In this document: in pieces, positions 30,989 through 44,759 of the stretch
How the letters are laid out: each line of letters begins with the position of its first letter
Position numbering within the stretch: the first letter of the stretch is position 1
Assembly: GCA_907164885.2 (NCBI GenBank)
Contig: OU015498.1
Location: forward strand, 124,871,727-124,935,726
Origin: Dolomedes plantarius
Lineage: Eukaryota > Arthropoda > Arachnida > Araneae > Dolomedidae
Direction of reading: 5' to 3'
Length of the DNA stretch: 64,000 nt
The notes under the pieces: model-generated
The model's input: only the letters and a program-made list of their open reading frames with translations
What the model was told of the DNA's origin: nothing
The model's database searches: none
Program-made: the position numbers and the translations under genes

Positions 30989-33900
30989 GGATTCTTTCCT
31001 TTCGGCTTCCCTGGTTTGTCATCACCAGTTTCGGCATCTGGTTCATCATGCTTTCCTTTTTTTCCGTGTGGATGCTTCTTTCCTTTGGGCTTCCCTGGTT
31101 TCCCATCACCGCTTTCGTCATCCGGCCTATCATGCTTTCCTTTTTTTCCACGTGGATGCTTTCCTTTGGGCTTCCCTGGTTTATCATCATCACTTTCGTC
31201 ATCTGTCTTATCATGCTTTCCTTTTTTTCCTTTTCCTTTTCCTTTTGTTTTCTCTGGTTTATCTTCGCCACTTTCGTCATCTGGTTCATCATGCTTTCCT
31301 TTTTTTCCGTGTGGATGCTTCTTTCCTTTGGGCTTCCCTGGTTTCCCATCACCGCTTTCGTCATCCGGACTATCATGCTTTCCTTTTTTTCCACGTGGAT
31401 GCTTTCCTTTGGGCTTCCCTGGTTTATCATCATCACTTTCGTCATCTGTCTTATCATGCTTTCCTTTCTTTCCTTTTCCTTTTCCTTTTGTTTTCTCTGG
31501 ATTATCTTCGCCACTTTCGTCATCTGGTTCTTTATCCCCATGCTTTGGTTTTTTGCCTCCTTTCTTACCAGGACCGTCATTGTCTTTCGGTTTGATTTCT
31601 TTTTCATATTCTCTATAGAAATGCTTGCACTTGCTGCTCTTACGTAGTGTTCTGTATTTTTTGAAATATTTATTAATGATCTTATTGTGGTTGCGAGGGA
31701 ACTTTTTGTAACTATAGCAGTGTTTAATGAATCTAAAGAGAGTTTTTGTTTTCACCTCGAATTTGAAATATCGCTGGAACTTCTTTCTATTGGATTTTAC
31801 TAGGTATTTCTCGTATGTAAGATTCAGTAAAAATTTTCTTTTTTCACTGTATCTCTCTTTGTCGTCATCAATATCGACTTGCTTCAGACTTTCCTTTTCT
31901 TCCTCAAAATCTTGTTCGTCTTCTTCAACGACTTCTTCATCGTCTTGTTCATTCGGATTCTCATCTCCTACCTTGGGTTTGTCATGTTTTCCTTTTTTGC
32001 CTCTTGGTTTGCCATCACCGCTTTCGTTATCTGGCTTCTCATGTTTTCCTTTTTTTCCGTGAGGGTGCTTTCCTTTGGGCTTCCCTGGTTTATCATCATC
32101 ACTTTCGTCATCTGGCTTATCATGCTTTCCTTTTTTTCCGTGGGGATTCTTTCCTTTCGGCTTCCCTGGTTTGTCATCACCACTTTCGTCATCTGGTTCA
32201 TCATGCTTTCCTTTTTTTCCGTGTGGATGCTTCTTTCCTTTGGGCTTCCCTGGTTTCCCATCACCGCTTTCGTCATCCGGCCTATCATGCTTTCCTTTTT
32301 TTCCACGTGGATGCTTTCCTTTGGGCTTCCCTGGTTTATCATCATCACTTTCGTCATCTGTCTTATCATGCTTTCCTTTTTTTCCTTTTCCTTTTCCTTT
32401 TGTTTTCTCTGGTTTATCTTCGCCACTTTCGTCATCTGGTTCATCATGCTTTCCTTTTTTTCCGTGTGGATGCTTCTTTCCTTTGGGCTTCCCTGGTTTC
32501 ACATCACCGCTTTCGTCATCCGGACTATCATGCTTTCCTTTTTTTCCACGTGGATGCTTTCCTTTGGGCTTCCCTGGTTTATCATCATCACTTTCGTCAT
32601 CTGTCTTATCATGCTTTCCTTTTTTTCCTTTTCCTTTTCCTTTTGTTTTCTCTGGTTTATCTTCGCCAATTTCATCATCTGGTTCTATATCCCCATGCTT
32701 TGGTTTTTTGCCACCGTTCTTACCAGGACCGTCATTGTCTTTCGGTTTGATTTCTTTTTCATATTCTCTATAGAAATGCTTGCACTTGCTGCTCTTACGT
32801 AGTGTTCTGTATTTTTTGAAATATTTATTAATGATCTTATTGTGGTTGCGAGGGAACTTTTTGTAACTATAGCAGTGTTTAATGAATCTAAAGAGAGTTT
32901 TTGTTTTCACCTCGAATTTAAAATATCGCTGGAACGTCTTTCTATTGGATTTTACTAGGTATTTCTCGTATGTAAGATTCAGTAAAAATTTTCTTTTTTC
33001 ACTGTATGTCTCTTTGTCGTCATCAATATCGACTTGCTTCAGACTTTCCTTTTCTTCCTCAAAATCTTGTTCGTCTTCTTCAACGACTTCTTCATCGTCT
33101 TGTTCATTCGGATTCTCATCTCCTACCTTGGGTTTGTCATGTTTTCCTTTTTTGCCTCTGGGTTTGTCATCACCGCTTTCGTCATCTGGCTTCTCATGTT
33201 TTCCTTTTTTTCCGTGCGGGTGCTTTCCTTTGGGCTTCCCTGGTTTATCATCATCACTTTCGTCATCTGGCTTATCATGCTTTCCTTTTTTTCCGTGGGG
33301 ATTCTTTCCTTTCGGCTTCCCTGGTTTGTCATCACCACTTTCGTCATCTGGTTCATCATGCTTTCCTTTTTTTCCGTGTGGATGCTTCTTTCCTTTGGGC
33401 TTCCCTGGTTTCCCATCACCGCTTTCGTCATCCGGCCTTTTATGGTTTCCTTTTTTTCCACGTGGATGCTTTCCTTTGGGCTTCCCTGGTTTATCATCAT
33501 CACTTTCGTCATCTGTCTTATCATGCTTTCCTTTTTTTCCTTTTCCTTTTCCTTTTGTTTTCTCTGGTTTATCTTCGCCACTTTCATCATCTGGTTCTTT
33601 ATCCCCATGCTTTGGTTTTTTGCCACCTTTCTTACCAGGACCGTCATTGTCTTTCGGTTTGATTTCTTTTTCATATTCTCTATAGAAATGCTTGCACTTG
33701 CTGCTCTTACGTAGTGTTCTATATTTTTTGATATATTTATTAATGATCTTATTGTGGTTGCGAGGGAACTTTTTGTAACTATAGCAGTGTTTAATGAATC
33801 TAAAGAGAGTTTTTGTTTTCACCTCGAATTTGAAATATCGCCGAAACGTCTTTCTATTAGATTTTACTAGGTATTTTTTGTATGTAAGATTCAGTAAAAA

Positions 33901-36900
33901 TTTTCTTTTTTCACTGTATGTCTCTTTGTCGTCATCAATATCGACATGCTTCAGACTTTCCTTTTCTTCCTCAAAAGCTTGTTCGTCTTCTTCAACGACT
34001 TCTTCATCGTCTTGTTCATTCGGATTCTCATCTCCTACCTTGGGTTTGTCATGTTTTCCTTTTTTGCCTCCTGGTTTGTCATCACCGCTTTCGTCATCTG
34101 ACTTCTCATGTTTTCCTTTTTTTCCGTGCGGGTGCTTTCCTTTGGTCTTCCCTGGTTTGTCATCACCACCTTCGTTATAGGGCTTATCATGCTTTCCTTT
34201 TTTTCCGTGGGGATTCTTTCCTTTCGGCTTCCCTGGTTTGTCATCACCACTTTCGTCATCTGGTTCATCATGCTTTCCTTTTTTTCCATGTGGATGCTTC
34301 TTTCCTTTGGGCTTCCTTGGTTTCCCATCACCGCTTTCGTCATCCGGCCTATCATGCTTTCCCTTTTTTCCACGTGGATGCTTTCCTTTGGGCTTCCCTG
34401 GTTTATCATCATCACTTTCATCATCTGGCTTATCATGCTTTCCTTTTTTCCCGTGGGGATTCTTTCCTTTCGGCTTCCCTGGTTTGTCATCACCACTTTC
34501 GTCATCTGGTTCATCATTCTTTCCTTTTTTTCCGTGTGGATGCTTCTTTCCTTTGGGCTTCCCTGGTTTACCATCACCGCTTTCGTCATCCTGTCTATCA
34601 TGCTTTCCTTTTTTTCCACGTGGATGCTTTCCTTTGGGCTTCCCTGGTTTATCATCATCACTTTCGTCATCTGTCTTATCATGCTTTCCTTTTTTTCCTT
34701 TTCCTTTTCCTTTTGTTTTCTCTGGTTTATCTTCGCCACTTTCATCATCTGGTTCTTTATCCCCATGCTTTGGTTTTTTGCCACCTTTCTTACCAGGACC
34801 GTCATTGTCTTTCGGTTTGATTTCTTTTTCATATTCTCTATAGAAATGCTTGCACTTGCTGCTCTTACGTAGTGTTCTATATTTTTTGATATATTTATTA
34901 ATGATCTTATTGTGGTTGCGAGGGAACTTTTTGTAACTATAGCAGTGTTTAATGAATCTAAAGAGAGTTTTTGTTTTCACCTCGAATTTGAAATATCGCC
35001 GGAACGTCTTTCTATTAGATTTTACTAGGTATTTTTTGTATGTAAGATTCAGTAAAAATTTTCTTTTTTCACTGTATGTCTCTTTGTCGTCATCAATATC
35101 GACTTGCTTCAGACTTTCCTTTTCTTCCTCAAAAGCTTGTTCGTCTTCTTCAACGACTTCTTCATCGTCTTGTTCATTCGGATTCTCATCTCCTACCTTG
35201 GGTTTGTCATGTTTTCCTTTTTTGCCTCCTGGTTTGTCATCACCGCTTTCGTCATCTGACTTCTCATGTTTTCCTTTTTTTCCGTGCGGGTGCTTTCCTT
35301 TGGTCTTCCCTGGTTTGTCATCACCACCTTCGTTATAGGGCTTATCATGCTTTCCTTTTTTTCCGTGGGGATTCTTTCCTTTCGGCTTCCCTGGTTTGTC
35401 ATCACCACTTTCGTCATCTGGTTCATCATGCTTTCCTTTTTTTCCGTGTGGATGCTTCTTTCCTTTGGGCTTCCCTGGTTTACCATCACCGCTTTCGTCA
35501 TCCGGCCTATCATGCTTTCCTTTTTTTCCACGTGGATGCTTTCCTTTGGGCTTCCCTGGTTTATCATCATCACTTTCGTCATCTGTCTTATCATGCTTTA
35601 CTTTTTTTCCTTTTCCTTTTCCTTTTGTTTTCTCTGGTTTATCTTCGCCACTTTCGTCATCTGGTTCTTTATCCCCATGCTTCGGTTTTTTGCCTCCTTT
35701 CTTACGAGGACCGTCATTGTCTTTCGGTTTGATTTCTTTTTCATATTCTCTATAGAAATGCTTGCACTTGCTGCTCTTACGTAGTGTTCTGTATTTTTTG
35801 AAATATTTATTAATGATCTTATTGTGGTTGCGAGGGAACTTTTTGTAACTATAGCAGTGTTTAATGAATCTAAAGAGAGTTTTTGTTTTCACCTCGAATT
35901 TGAAATATCGCCGGAACGTCTTTCTATTGGATTTTACTAGGTATTTCTCGTATGTAAGATTCAGTAAAAATTTTCTTTTTTCACTGTATGTCTCTTTGTC
36001 GTCATCAATATCGACTTGCTTCAGACTTTCCTTTTCTTCCTCAAAAGCTTGTTCGTCTTCTTCAACGACTTCTTCATAGTCTTGTTCATTCGGATTCTCA
36101 TCTCCTATCTTGGGTTTGTCATGTTTTCCTTTTTTGCCTCCTGGTTTGTCATCACCGCTTTCGTCATCTGGCTTCTCATGTTTTCCTTTTTTTCCGTGCG
36201 GGTGCTTTCCTTTGGTCTTCCCTGGTTTGTCATCACCACCTTCGTCATCGGGCTTATCATGCTTTCCTTTTTTTCCGTGGGGATTCTTTCCTTTCGGCTT
36301 CCCTGGTTTGTCATCACCACTTTCGTCATCTGGTTCATCATGCTTTCCTTTTTTTCCGTGTGGATGCTTCTTTCCTTTGGGCTTCCCTGGTTTCCCATCA
36401 CCGCTTTCGTCATCCGGCCTATCATGCTTTCCTTTTTTTCCACGTGGATGCTTTCCTTTGGGTTTCCCTGGTTTATCATCATCACTTTCGTCATCTGGCT
36501 TATCATGCTTTCCTTTTTTTCCGTGGGGATTCTTTCCTTTCGGCTTCCCTGGTTTGTCATCACCACTTTCGTCATCTGGTTCATCATGCTTTTCTTTTTT
36601 TCCGTGTGGATGCTTCTTTCCTTTGGGCTTCCCTGGTTTCCCATCACCGCTTTCGTCATCCGGTCTATCAGGCTTTCCCTGTTTTCCACGTGGATGCTTT
36701 TCTTTGGGCTTCCCTGGTTTATCATTCTCACTTTCGTCATCTGGCTTATCATGCTTTCCTTTTTTTCCTTTTCCTTTTCCTTTTGTTTTCTCTGGTTTAT
36801 CTTCGCCACTTTCGTCATCTGGTACTTTATCCCCATGCTTTGGTTTTTTGCCTCCTTTCTTACCAGGACCGTCATTGTCTTTCGGTTTGATTTCTTTTTC

Positions 36901-39900
36901 GTATTCTCTATAGAAATGCTTGCACTTGCTGCTCTTACGTAGTGTTCTGTATTTTTTGAAATATTTATTAATGATCTTATTGTGGTTGCGAGGGAACTTT
37001 TTGTAACTATAGCAGTGTTTAATAAATCTAAAGAAAGTTTTTGTTTTCACCTCGAATTTGAAATATCGCCGGAACGTCTTTCTATTAGATTTTACTAGGT
37101 ACTTCTCGTATGTAAGATTCAGTAAAAATTTTCTTTTTTCACTGTATGTCTCTTTGTCGTCATCAATATCGACTTGCTTCAGACTTTCCTTTTCTTCCTC
37201 AAAAGCTTGTTCGTCTTCTTCAACGACTTCTTCATCGTCTTGTTCATTCGGATTCTCATCTCCTACCTTGGGTTTGTCATGTTTTCCTTTTTTGCCTCCT
37301 GGTTTGTCATCACCGCTTTCGTCATCTGGCTTCTCATGTTTTCCTTTTTTTCCGTGCGGGTGCTTTCCTTTGGTCTTCCCTGGTTTGTCATCACCACCTT
37401 CGTCATCGGGCTTATCATGCTTTCCTTTTTTTCCGTGGGGATTCTTTCCTTTCGGCTTCCCTGGTTTGTCATCACCACTTTCGTCATCTGGTTCATCATG
37501 CTTTCCTTTTTTTCCGTGTGGATGCTTCTTTCCTTTGGGCTTCCCTGGTTTCCCATCACCGCTTTCGTCATCCGGCCTATCATGCTTTCCTATTTTTCCA
37601 CGTTGATGCTTTCCTTTGGGTTTCCCTGGTTTATCATCATCACTTTCGTCATCTGGCTTATCATGCTTTCCTTTTTTTCCGTGGGGATTCTTTCCTTTCG
37701 GCTTCCCTGGTTTGTCATCACCACTTTCGTCATCTGGTTCATCATGCTTTTCTTTTTTTCCGTGTGGATGCTTCTTTCCTTTGGGCTTCCCTGGTTTCCC
37801 ATCACCGCTTTCGTCATCCGGCCTATCAGGCTTTCCCTTTTTTCCACGTGGATGCTTTTCTTTGGGCTTCCCTGGTTTATCATTCTCACTTTCGTCATCT
37901 GGCTTATCATGCTTTCCTTTTTTTCCTTTTCCTTTTCCTTTTGTTTTCTCTGGTTTATCTTCGCCACTTTCGTCATCTGGTTCTTTATCCCCATGCTTTG
38001 GTTTTTTGCCTCCTTTCTTACCAGGACCGTCATTGTCTTTCGGTTTGATTTCTTTTTCGTATTCTCTATAGAAATGCTTGCACTTGCTGCTCTTACGTAG
38101 TGTTCTGTATTTTTTGAAATATTTATTAATGATCTTATTGTGGTTGCGAGGGAACTTTTTGTAACTATAGCAGTGTTTAATGAATCTAAAGAAAGTTTTT
38201 GTTTTCACCTCGAATTTGAAATATCGCCGGAACGTCTTTCTATTAGATTTTACTAGGTACTTCTCGTATGTAAGATTCAGTAAAAATTTTCTTTTTTCAC
38301 TGTATGTCTCTTTGTCGTCATCAATATCGACTTGCTTCAGACTTTCCTTTTCTTCCTCAAAAGCTTGTTCGTCTTCTTCAACGACTTCTTCATCGTCTTG
38401 TTCATTCGGATTCTCATCTCCTACCTTGGGTTTGTCATGTTTTCCTTTTTTGCCTCCTGGTTTGTCATCACCGCTTTCGTCATCTGGCTTCTCATGTTTT
38501 CCTTTTTTTCCGTGCGGGTGCTTTCCTTTGGTCTTCCCTGGTTTGTCATCACCACCTTCGTCATCGGGCTTATCTTTCTTTCCTTTTTTTCCGTGGGGAT
38601 TCTTTCCTTTCGGCTTCCCTGGTTTGTCATCACCACTTTCGTCATCTGGTTCATCATGCTTTCCTTTTTTTCCGTGTGGATGCTTCTTTCCTTTGGGCTT
38701 CCCTGGTTTCCCATCACCGCTTTCGTCATCCGGCCTATCATGCTTTCCTATTTTTCCACGTTGATGCTTTCCTTTGGGTTTCCCTGGTTTATCATCATCA
38801 CTTTCGTCATCTGGCTTATCATGCTTTCCTTTTTTTCCGTGGGGATTCTTTCCTTTCGGCTTTCCTGGTTTGTCATCACCACTTTCGTCATCTGGTTCAT
38901 CATGCTTTTCTTTTTTTCCGTGTGGATGCTTCTTTCCTTTGGGCTTCCCTGGTTTCCCATCACCGCTTTCGTCATCCGGCCTATCAGGCTTTCCCTTTTT
39001 TCCACGTGGATGCTTTTCTTTGGGCTTCCCTGGTTTATCATTCTCACTTTCGTCATCTGGCTTATCATGCTTTCCTTTTTTTCCTTTTCCTTTTCCTTTT
39101 GTTTTCTCTGGTTTATCTTCGCCACTTTCGTCATCTGGTTCTTTATCCCCATGCTTTGGTTTTTTGCCTCCTTTCTTACCAGGACCGTCATTGTCTTTCG
39201 GTTTGATTTCTTTTTCGTATTCTCTATAGAAATGCTTGCACTTGCTGCTCTTACGTAGTGTTCTGTATTTTTTGAAATATTTATTAATGATCTTATTGTG
39301 GTTGCGAGGGAACTTTTTGTAACTATAGCAGTGTTTAATGAATCTAAAGAAAGTTTTTGTTTTCACCTCGAATTTGAAATATCGCCGGAACGTCTTTCTA
39401 TTAGATTTTACTAGGTACTTCTCGTATGTAAGATTCAGTAAAAATTTTCTTTTTTCACTGTATGTCTCTTTGTCGTCATCAATATCGACTTGCTTCAGAC
39501 TTTCCTTTTCTTCCTCAAAAGCTTGTTCGTCTTCTTCAACGACTTCTTCATCGTCTTGTTCATTCGGATTCTCATCTCCTACCTTGGGTTTGTCATGTTT
39601 TCCTTTTTTGCCTCCTGGTTTGTCATCACCGCTTTCGTCATCTGGCTTCTCATGTTTTCCTTTTTTTCCGTGCGGGTGCTTTCCTTTGGTCTTCCCTGGT
39701 TTGTCATCACCACCTTCGTCATCGGGCTTATCATGCTTTCCTTTTTTTCCGTGGGGATTCTTTCCTTTCGGCTTCCCTGGTTTGTCATCACCACTTTCGT
39801 CATCTGGTTCATCATGCTTTCCTTTTTTTCCGTGTGGATGCTTCTTTCCTTTGGGCTTCCCTGGTTTCCCATCACCGCTTTCGTCATCCGGCCTATCATG

Positions 39901-40620
39901 CTTTCCTTTTTTTCCACGTGGATGCTTTCCTTTAGGTTTCCCTGGTTTATCATCATCACTTTCGTCATCTGGCTTATCATGCTTTCCTTTTTTTCCGTGG
40001 GGATTCTTTCCTTTCGGCTTCCCTGGTTTGTCATCACCACTTTCGTCATCTGGTTCATCATGCTTTCCTTTTTTTCCGTGTGGATGCTTCTTTCCTTTGT
40101 TTTTCTCTGGTTTGTCACCATCACTGTCGTCATCGGTCTTCTCATGCTTTCCTGATTTTCCGTGTGGATTCTTTCCTTTTGGTTTCCTTGGTTTGTCATC
40201 ACCACTTTCGTTATCGGGCTTATCATGCTTTCCTTTTTTTCCTTTGGGATTCCTTCCTTTCGACTTCCCTGGTTTGTCATCACCACTTTCGTCATCTGGT
40301 TCACCATGCTTTCCATTTTTTCCGTGTGGAATCTTCTTTCCTTTGGTCTTCTCTGGTTTCCCCACACCGCTTTCGTCATCCGGCCTATCATGCTTTCCAT
40401 TTTTACCATGTGGATGCTTTCCTTTGGGCTTCCCTTGTTTATCATTATTACTGTCGTCATTTGGCTTATCATGCTTTCCTTTTTTACTTTTTTCCTTGTT
40501 CTTTCCTCCTATTTCATCTCCACTTTCGTCATTTGGTTCATCGTTCTTTTCCTTTTTTCCTTTTCCCAGAAGCTTTCCTTTGGGCTTCCCTGTTTTATCT
40601 TTACCACTTTCATCTGGAAT
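25300..40620 (-). repeat. Tandem coding repeat array (homogenised core of the giant gene)
   Basis: Measured from a fixed point in each cassette (plus-strand positions 25452, 26445, 27594, 28506, 29661, 30573, 31727, 32882, 33794, 34952, 35864, 37022, 38180, 39338), unit lengths are 993, 1149, 912, 1155, 912, 1154, 1155, 912, 1158, 912, 1158, 1158 and 1158. All are multiples of 3 except 1154, which locates the one-base lesion. The long and short classes differ by 243 bp, exactly three 81 bp (27-residue) submodules. Neighbouring copies are nearly identical, so the true copy number may differ from the assembly. Confidence 0.92.
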
Positions 40621-41612
40621 TTCATCTTTTCCTTTTTTTCCTTTTCCTTTGGACTTCTCTGATTTATGTTCACCACTTTCGTTATCTGGTGCTTTATCTC
40701 CAATCTTTGATTCTTTGCCTTTTTCGACATTCTCTCCTTTTTTCCCGCCCTTCGCTGATTCGTCGTCTGTTTTTTGTGGCCTATCGTTATTGTTTTGGTC
40801 TATTTCATTGTCGTATTCATCATACAAATATTGACACTGTGCCCTTTTTTTCAACTTTAGATATTTCTTCATATATTTATTGATAATTTTGTTGTGGTTT
40901 TTTGGCATTTTATCGTAACTGTAACAGTATTTTATGAATCGGAAAAGAGTTCTCGTCCTTGCTCTGAATTTGAAGTGCTTGTAGAACATTTCTGTATTCT
41001 TCTTCTTTTGGTATTCGGTAAATATTAATTTTTTGAGAAATTTTTGTTTTGTCTCGTATGTGCTTTCTTCATCATCAATCGTAATTTCTTCCATATCCTT
41101 CTTTTCCTGTGTAAAATTTTCTTCCTCTTCGGTGTCTATATTATCTTCCTCTGTTGGTTTTTCTTTCGTGGTTGTATCTTTATTTTTATCTTGATCAGAT
41201 TTATCAGTGCCGAAATCATTTTTTTTCTTTTTACTTCTGTCATCCAGCATGGTACCTCCATCCTCTTCTGTTTGTTTTTCACGAGAGGTATTTTCTTCGT
41301 TCTCCTCTACATCGTAAGAGTTAGAATATTCTGCAGTGTATTCGCTTTCATCCGTCTCTTGAGTCTCATATTGCTCCGTAGTTTGAATTGTCTGGGTACT
41401 TTCGTACTCTTGGGACTCAGTTTGTGTTTCTGATTCCCCATTTTCTCCATACTCAGTGTATTCAATGTTATCATCTGTATTTCTTTCTTGTTCGGATACT
41501 TGTGTTTCTGATTTCTCATCTTCCTGAGTAGTTGTTTCATACACAGTGTATTCGTCGTTTTCATCAGTACGTTTGTCTTGTTCGGATGCATCTCCTTTTT
41601 CTGCATGCATTG
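30989..41612 (-). CDS. Giant secreted repeat protein, exon 2, N-terminal half
   Basis: Exon 2 begins at 41612 after a polypyrimidine tract and CTCTAG acceptor. The two bases CA complete the split Ala codon, giving AMHA|EKGDASEQ. An ATG at 41631 also opens this frame, but a TAA stands directly before it and its N-terminus would not be a usable signal peptide, so splicing is preferred. The first ~160 mature residues are acidic and rich in Tyr, Thr, Glu and Gln (ENDEYTVYETTTQEDE). Cassette 1 follows (about 41115-40798), then a linker and cassettes 2 onward. Cassettes share FRFIKHCYSYKKFPRNHNK and NKYFKKYRTLRKSSKC. Linkers repeat a 27-residue unit around GKKGKHDKPDDESGD. The frame is lost near 30988, where a run of four C (minus strand) found in sister repeats has only three. 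Confidence 0.88.
40798..41115 (-). repeat. Diverged N-terminal cassette 1
   Basis: First cassette of the protein, with LFRFIKYCYSYDKMPKNHNK and KRAQCQYLYDEYDNEI. It is clearly homologous to the array but differs at many positions, as the C-terminal ones do. Confidence 0.88.
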
Positions 41613-42049
41613 CTAGAGTGAAAGATATCATTTATTATAGACAAAATTCTATAAAGGAATTGATAAACTGAAGGATTACTTTAATTCATTAAAGGGATAA
41701 ATATGTTGGTTTTCTATTATTTTATTTTCATAGTTTACGGGCTCGATAGAAGTGCAAATAGTATAATGCGCACAAGTAAAAAATTTGTCATTTTAGTGGC
41801 TACCTAACTGAAATAATTTTGCTACTTAATCCAAGGATGGAAAATTATTTACAGAATAAAAAAACTTGTAATGTTACAAGATATGCAACTGAGCTTTTTG
41901 CAAACTCGTTTATATTTCATTTGAATAATTCAAATGCTTCCCAGGGCCATTTTGACTATCCAGATTTCTGCCAGAATTCTGACTATCCTGATTCTTTCTA
42001 TCTATGTTATAGAAATGTCTGCGAGGCGATTAGAATTGTAACTAAATAA

Positions 42050-43480
42050 CATTATACTAAAATTTTCTTAAATTTGAAATACAAAAGTGTGTGCGTGTAT
42101 GAATATTTGAAAAGCTCCTTAGTGTTACGCGTTTGGACTGCTTAGATCCCGTCATAACCCGCGGTGTTGGATAACACCACTGTTTGATTCTAGTATTGAA
42201 CGGGGCCATAGCTGCTTAAGTTTCCCAGAATTTCCCTTTGATTTACTATAATCTATACATTTAAGTTGCTAAACCGATTCTTTTGGCAGTCCGTGAGAGA
42301 AAACTACTGCATAAAGTGACTTCACTTTGGTCTTAAACGAAAGGTTTTAATCTATAGATGTCTCGAATTTGGTTTTTGTACCCGCATTTTCTATTAATTA
42401 GCGATAATTTACAATTAAAAACATTGCTTTCTGCTCATGCTCAGTAGCATGTTTAAACCTGGCTTTAGATACTCCCTAGGTACGAGGCCGCATAACACAT
42501 TTATTTGTTCCTGCGCATGCTCAGTGACATAAATCTTTCTTTAGATACTTACTAAGCACGAGACCACTTAAACATGTTAATTTGTTTATTCCGAGGAATT
42601 TGTCTGGCTCTCTCTCTGTCATTTTTATTTTTAATTATGTGAGATATAGAATTGAACCTGACGGAAATTGTTTATCGCGCTGTTGAGTAACCATATTTCT
42701 TTTTATTGGGTTCAATAGTAATTTTTTTAAAGTTTATTTCTTTATTCTTAATATTATGATTTTCAACATTTGGCAATCATGTGTTGAGTATAATTTGTGT
42801 ATTAGTACATTTATTTACTATCCAGCCGTCATGTTTTGTCGGGTACCAACTAGTCAATATTAAATTCTCAAAATAGAAAATAGATTCCTTTAGCGCAAAG
42901 AATTTTCGATTAGATAAAATCTCCCTTCATAGGTTAGATAACTTTCGAAACTTTAGGTCTTTTCCCCGTGTAAAGTAAGCAAAATAAATTTTAGGGGAAA
43001 AATCCTTTAGCTCTATACGGGAAGACGTAAGCGCAGATTCTGATTACCTGCCTAGGCTTTTAAAGCTTCGGCCTGGTGTTCTACATTTTAAGTGACACCC
43101 TAAAATCACTTGTTTAGGATATGACAGTAAACTCCAATGCATAGTCCTTAAATTATACTTTTGCCAAGTTATCAAATTCTTGACAGGCCTCACGAACTGC
43201 TATGTATAACCCCTTATCTTTTCCAGAATATCATATAATACTGTGACATACTTTCTGCATTAACTTTAAATAGTAAACCAACTATTCAACATGTTATTTA
43301 AAATGAATGTTTTTAACACTGTGTCATTTTAAAAGTAAGTTATGTTTATTTCAGTCATATTATTTAAGACACGTTACATTAAACATTCAGATTCACCGCC
43401 TCTAAAATCTGGAGAATGAGAGGACGATAGCTCTTTCAATCACAAGCATCTGTTTATTGCTCGATCGTGACACAACAATT
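42050..43480. other. No gene seen (within intron 1)
   Basis: I see no motif-bearing frame and no clear repeat boundary in this stretch. Confidence 0.5.
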
Positions 43481-43482
43481 AT

Positions 43483-44288
<806 letters not shown>

Positions 44289-44759
44289 TTAACGCGTTTA
44301 GCTTCAGAGGAAAACTGATGAAACTGAGCAGCAGTCAAGACAAAAAATCCTTTTACAGGCTGCGATATTTTTCACACACTATAAATGCAACTAAAGATCT
44401 CATTAACGAGCCCACCATCCAGCTCTGTCCCCATCTATCATATACTTCGGATTTATTCGCCCTGTTTGGAACTGTTTAGAAAACTCCGAGTCTCATTTTC
44501 TTCTCAAACAATGGAATTAAATACAATATTCGGTAATGCATCCATGAGCAACCGCGAGAATTCTTCAGTGTTTGTATGTGAATACTTTTTTATGTATAAT
44601 GATTTTGAAGTTCTAAGCATGATTGACTATATAAGTACTTTTTAAAAATTTCTGAATTCAAGCTTTGAGGTTTAGATTACTAAAACGTTCAGCGGCCTTT
44701 TCAGCATCCGATGTTGTATTCCTCTCTGACAGTTAGTTGATCAGTAATCCGTCGATATC

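Noticed and set aside
39338..40834. Long plus-strand frames opposite the giant gene (up to 498 codons, Ser/Pro/Phe/Gly/Cys-rich), in all three frames across 25.4-40.9 kb
   Set aside because: They mirror the repeat: the sense codons avoid those whose complement is a stop, so antisense frames stay open. They have no promoter, splice or signal-peptide logic of their own. I know that opposite-strand glue genes have been claimed in spiders, but nothing here supports expression.
30814..41631. Treating 41631-30814 and 30601-21062 as two adjacent genes
   Set aside because: The break is a single missing base inside one repeat unit, the second frame has no start context, and unit periodicity continues across it.
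41739..41792. Alternative signal-peptide exon MTNFLLVRIILFALLSS close to exon 2
   Set aside because: Hydrophobic and near, but its GT donor leaves phase 2, which does not fit the phase-1 acceptor at 41613. The exon at 52783-52837 fits exactly.
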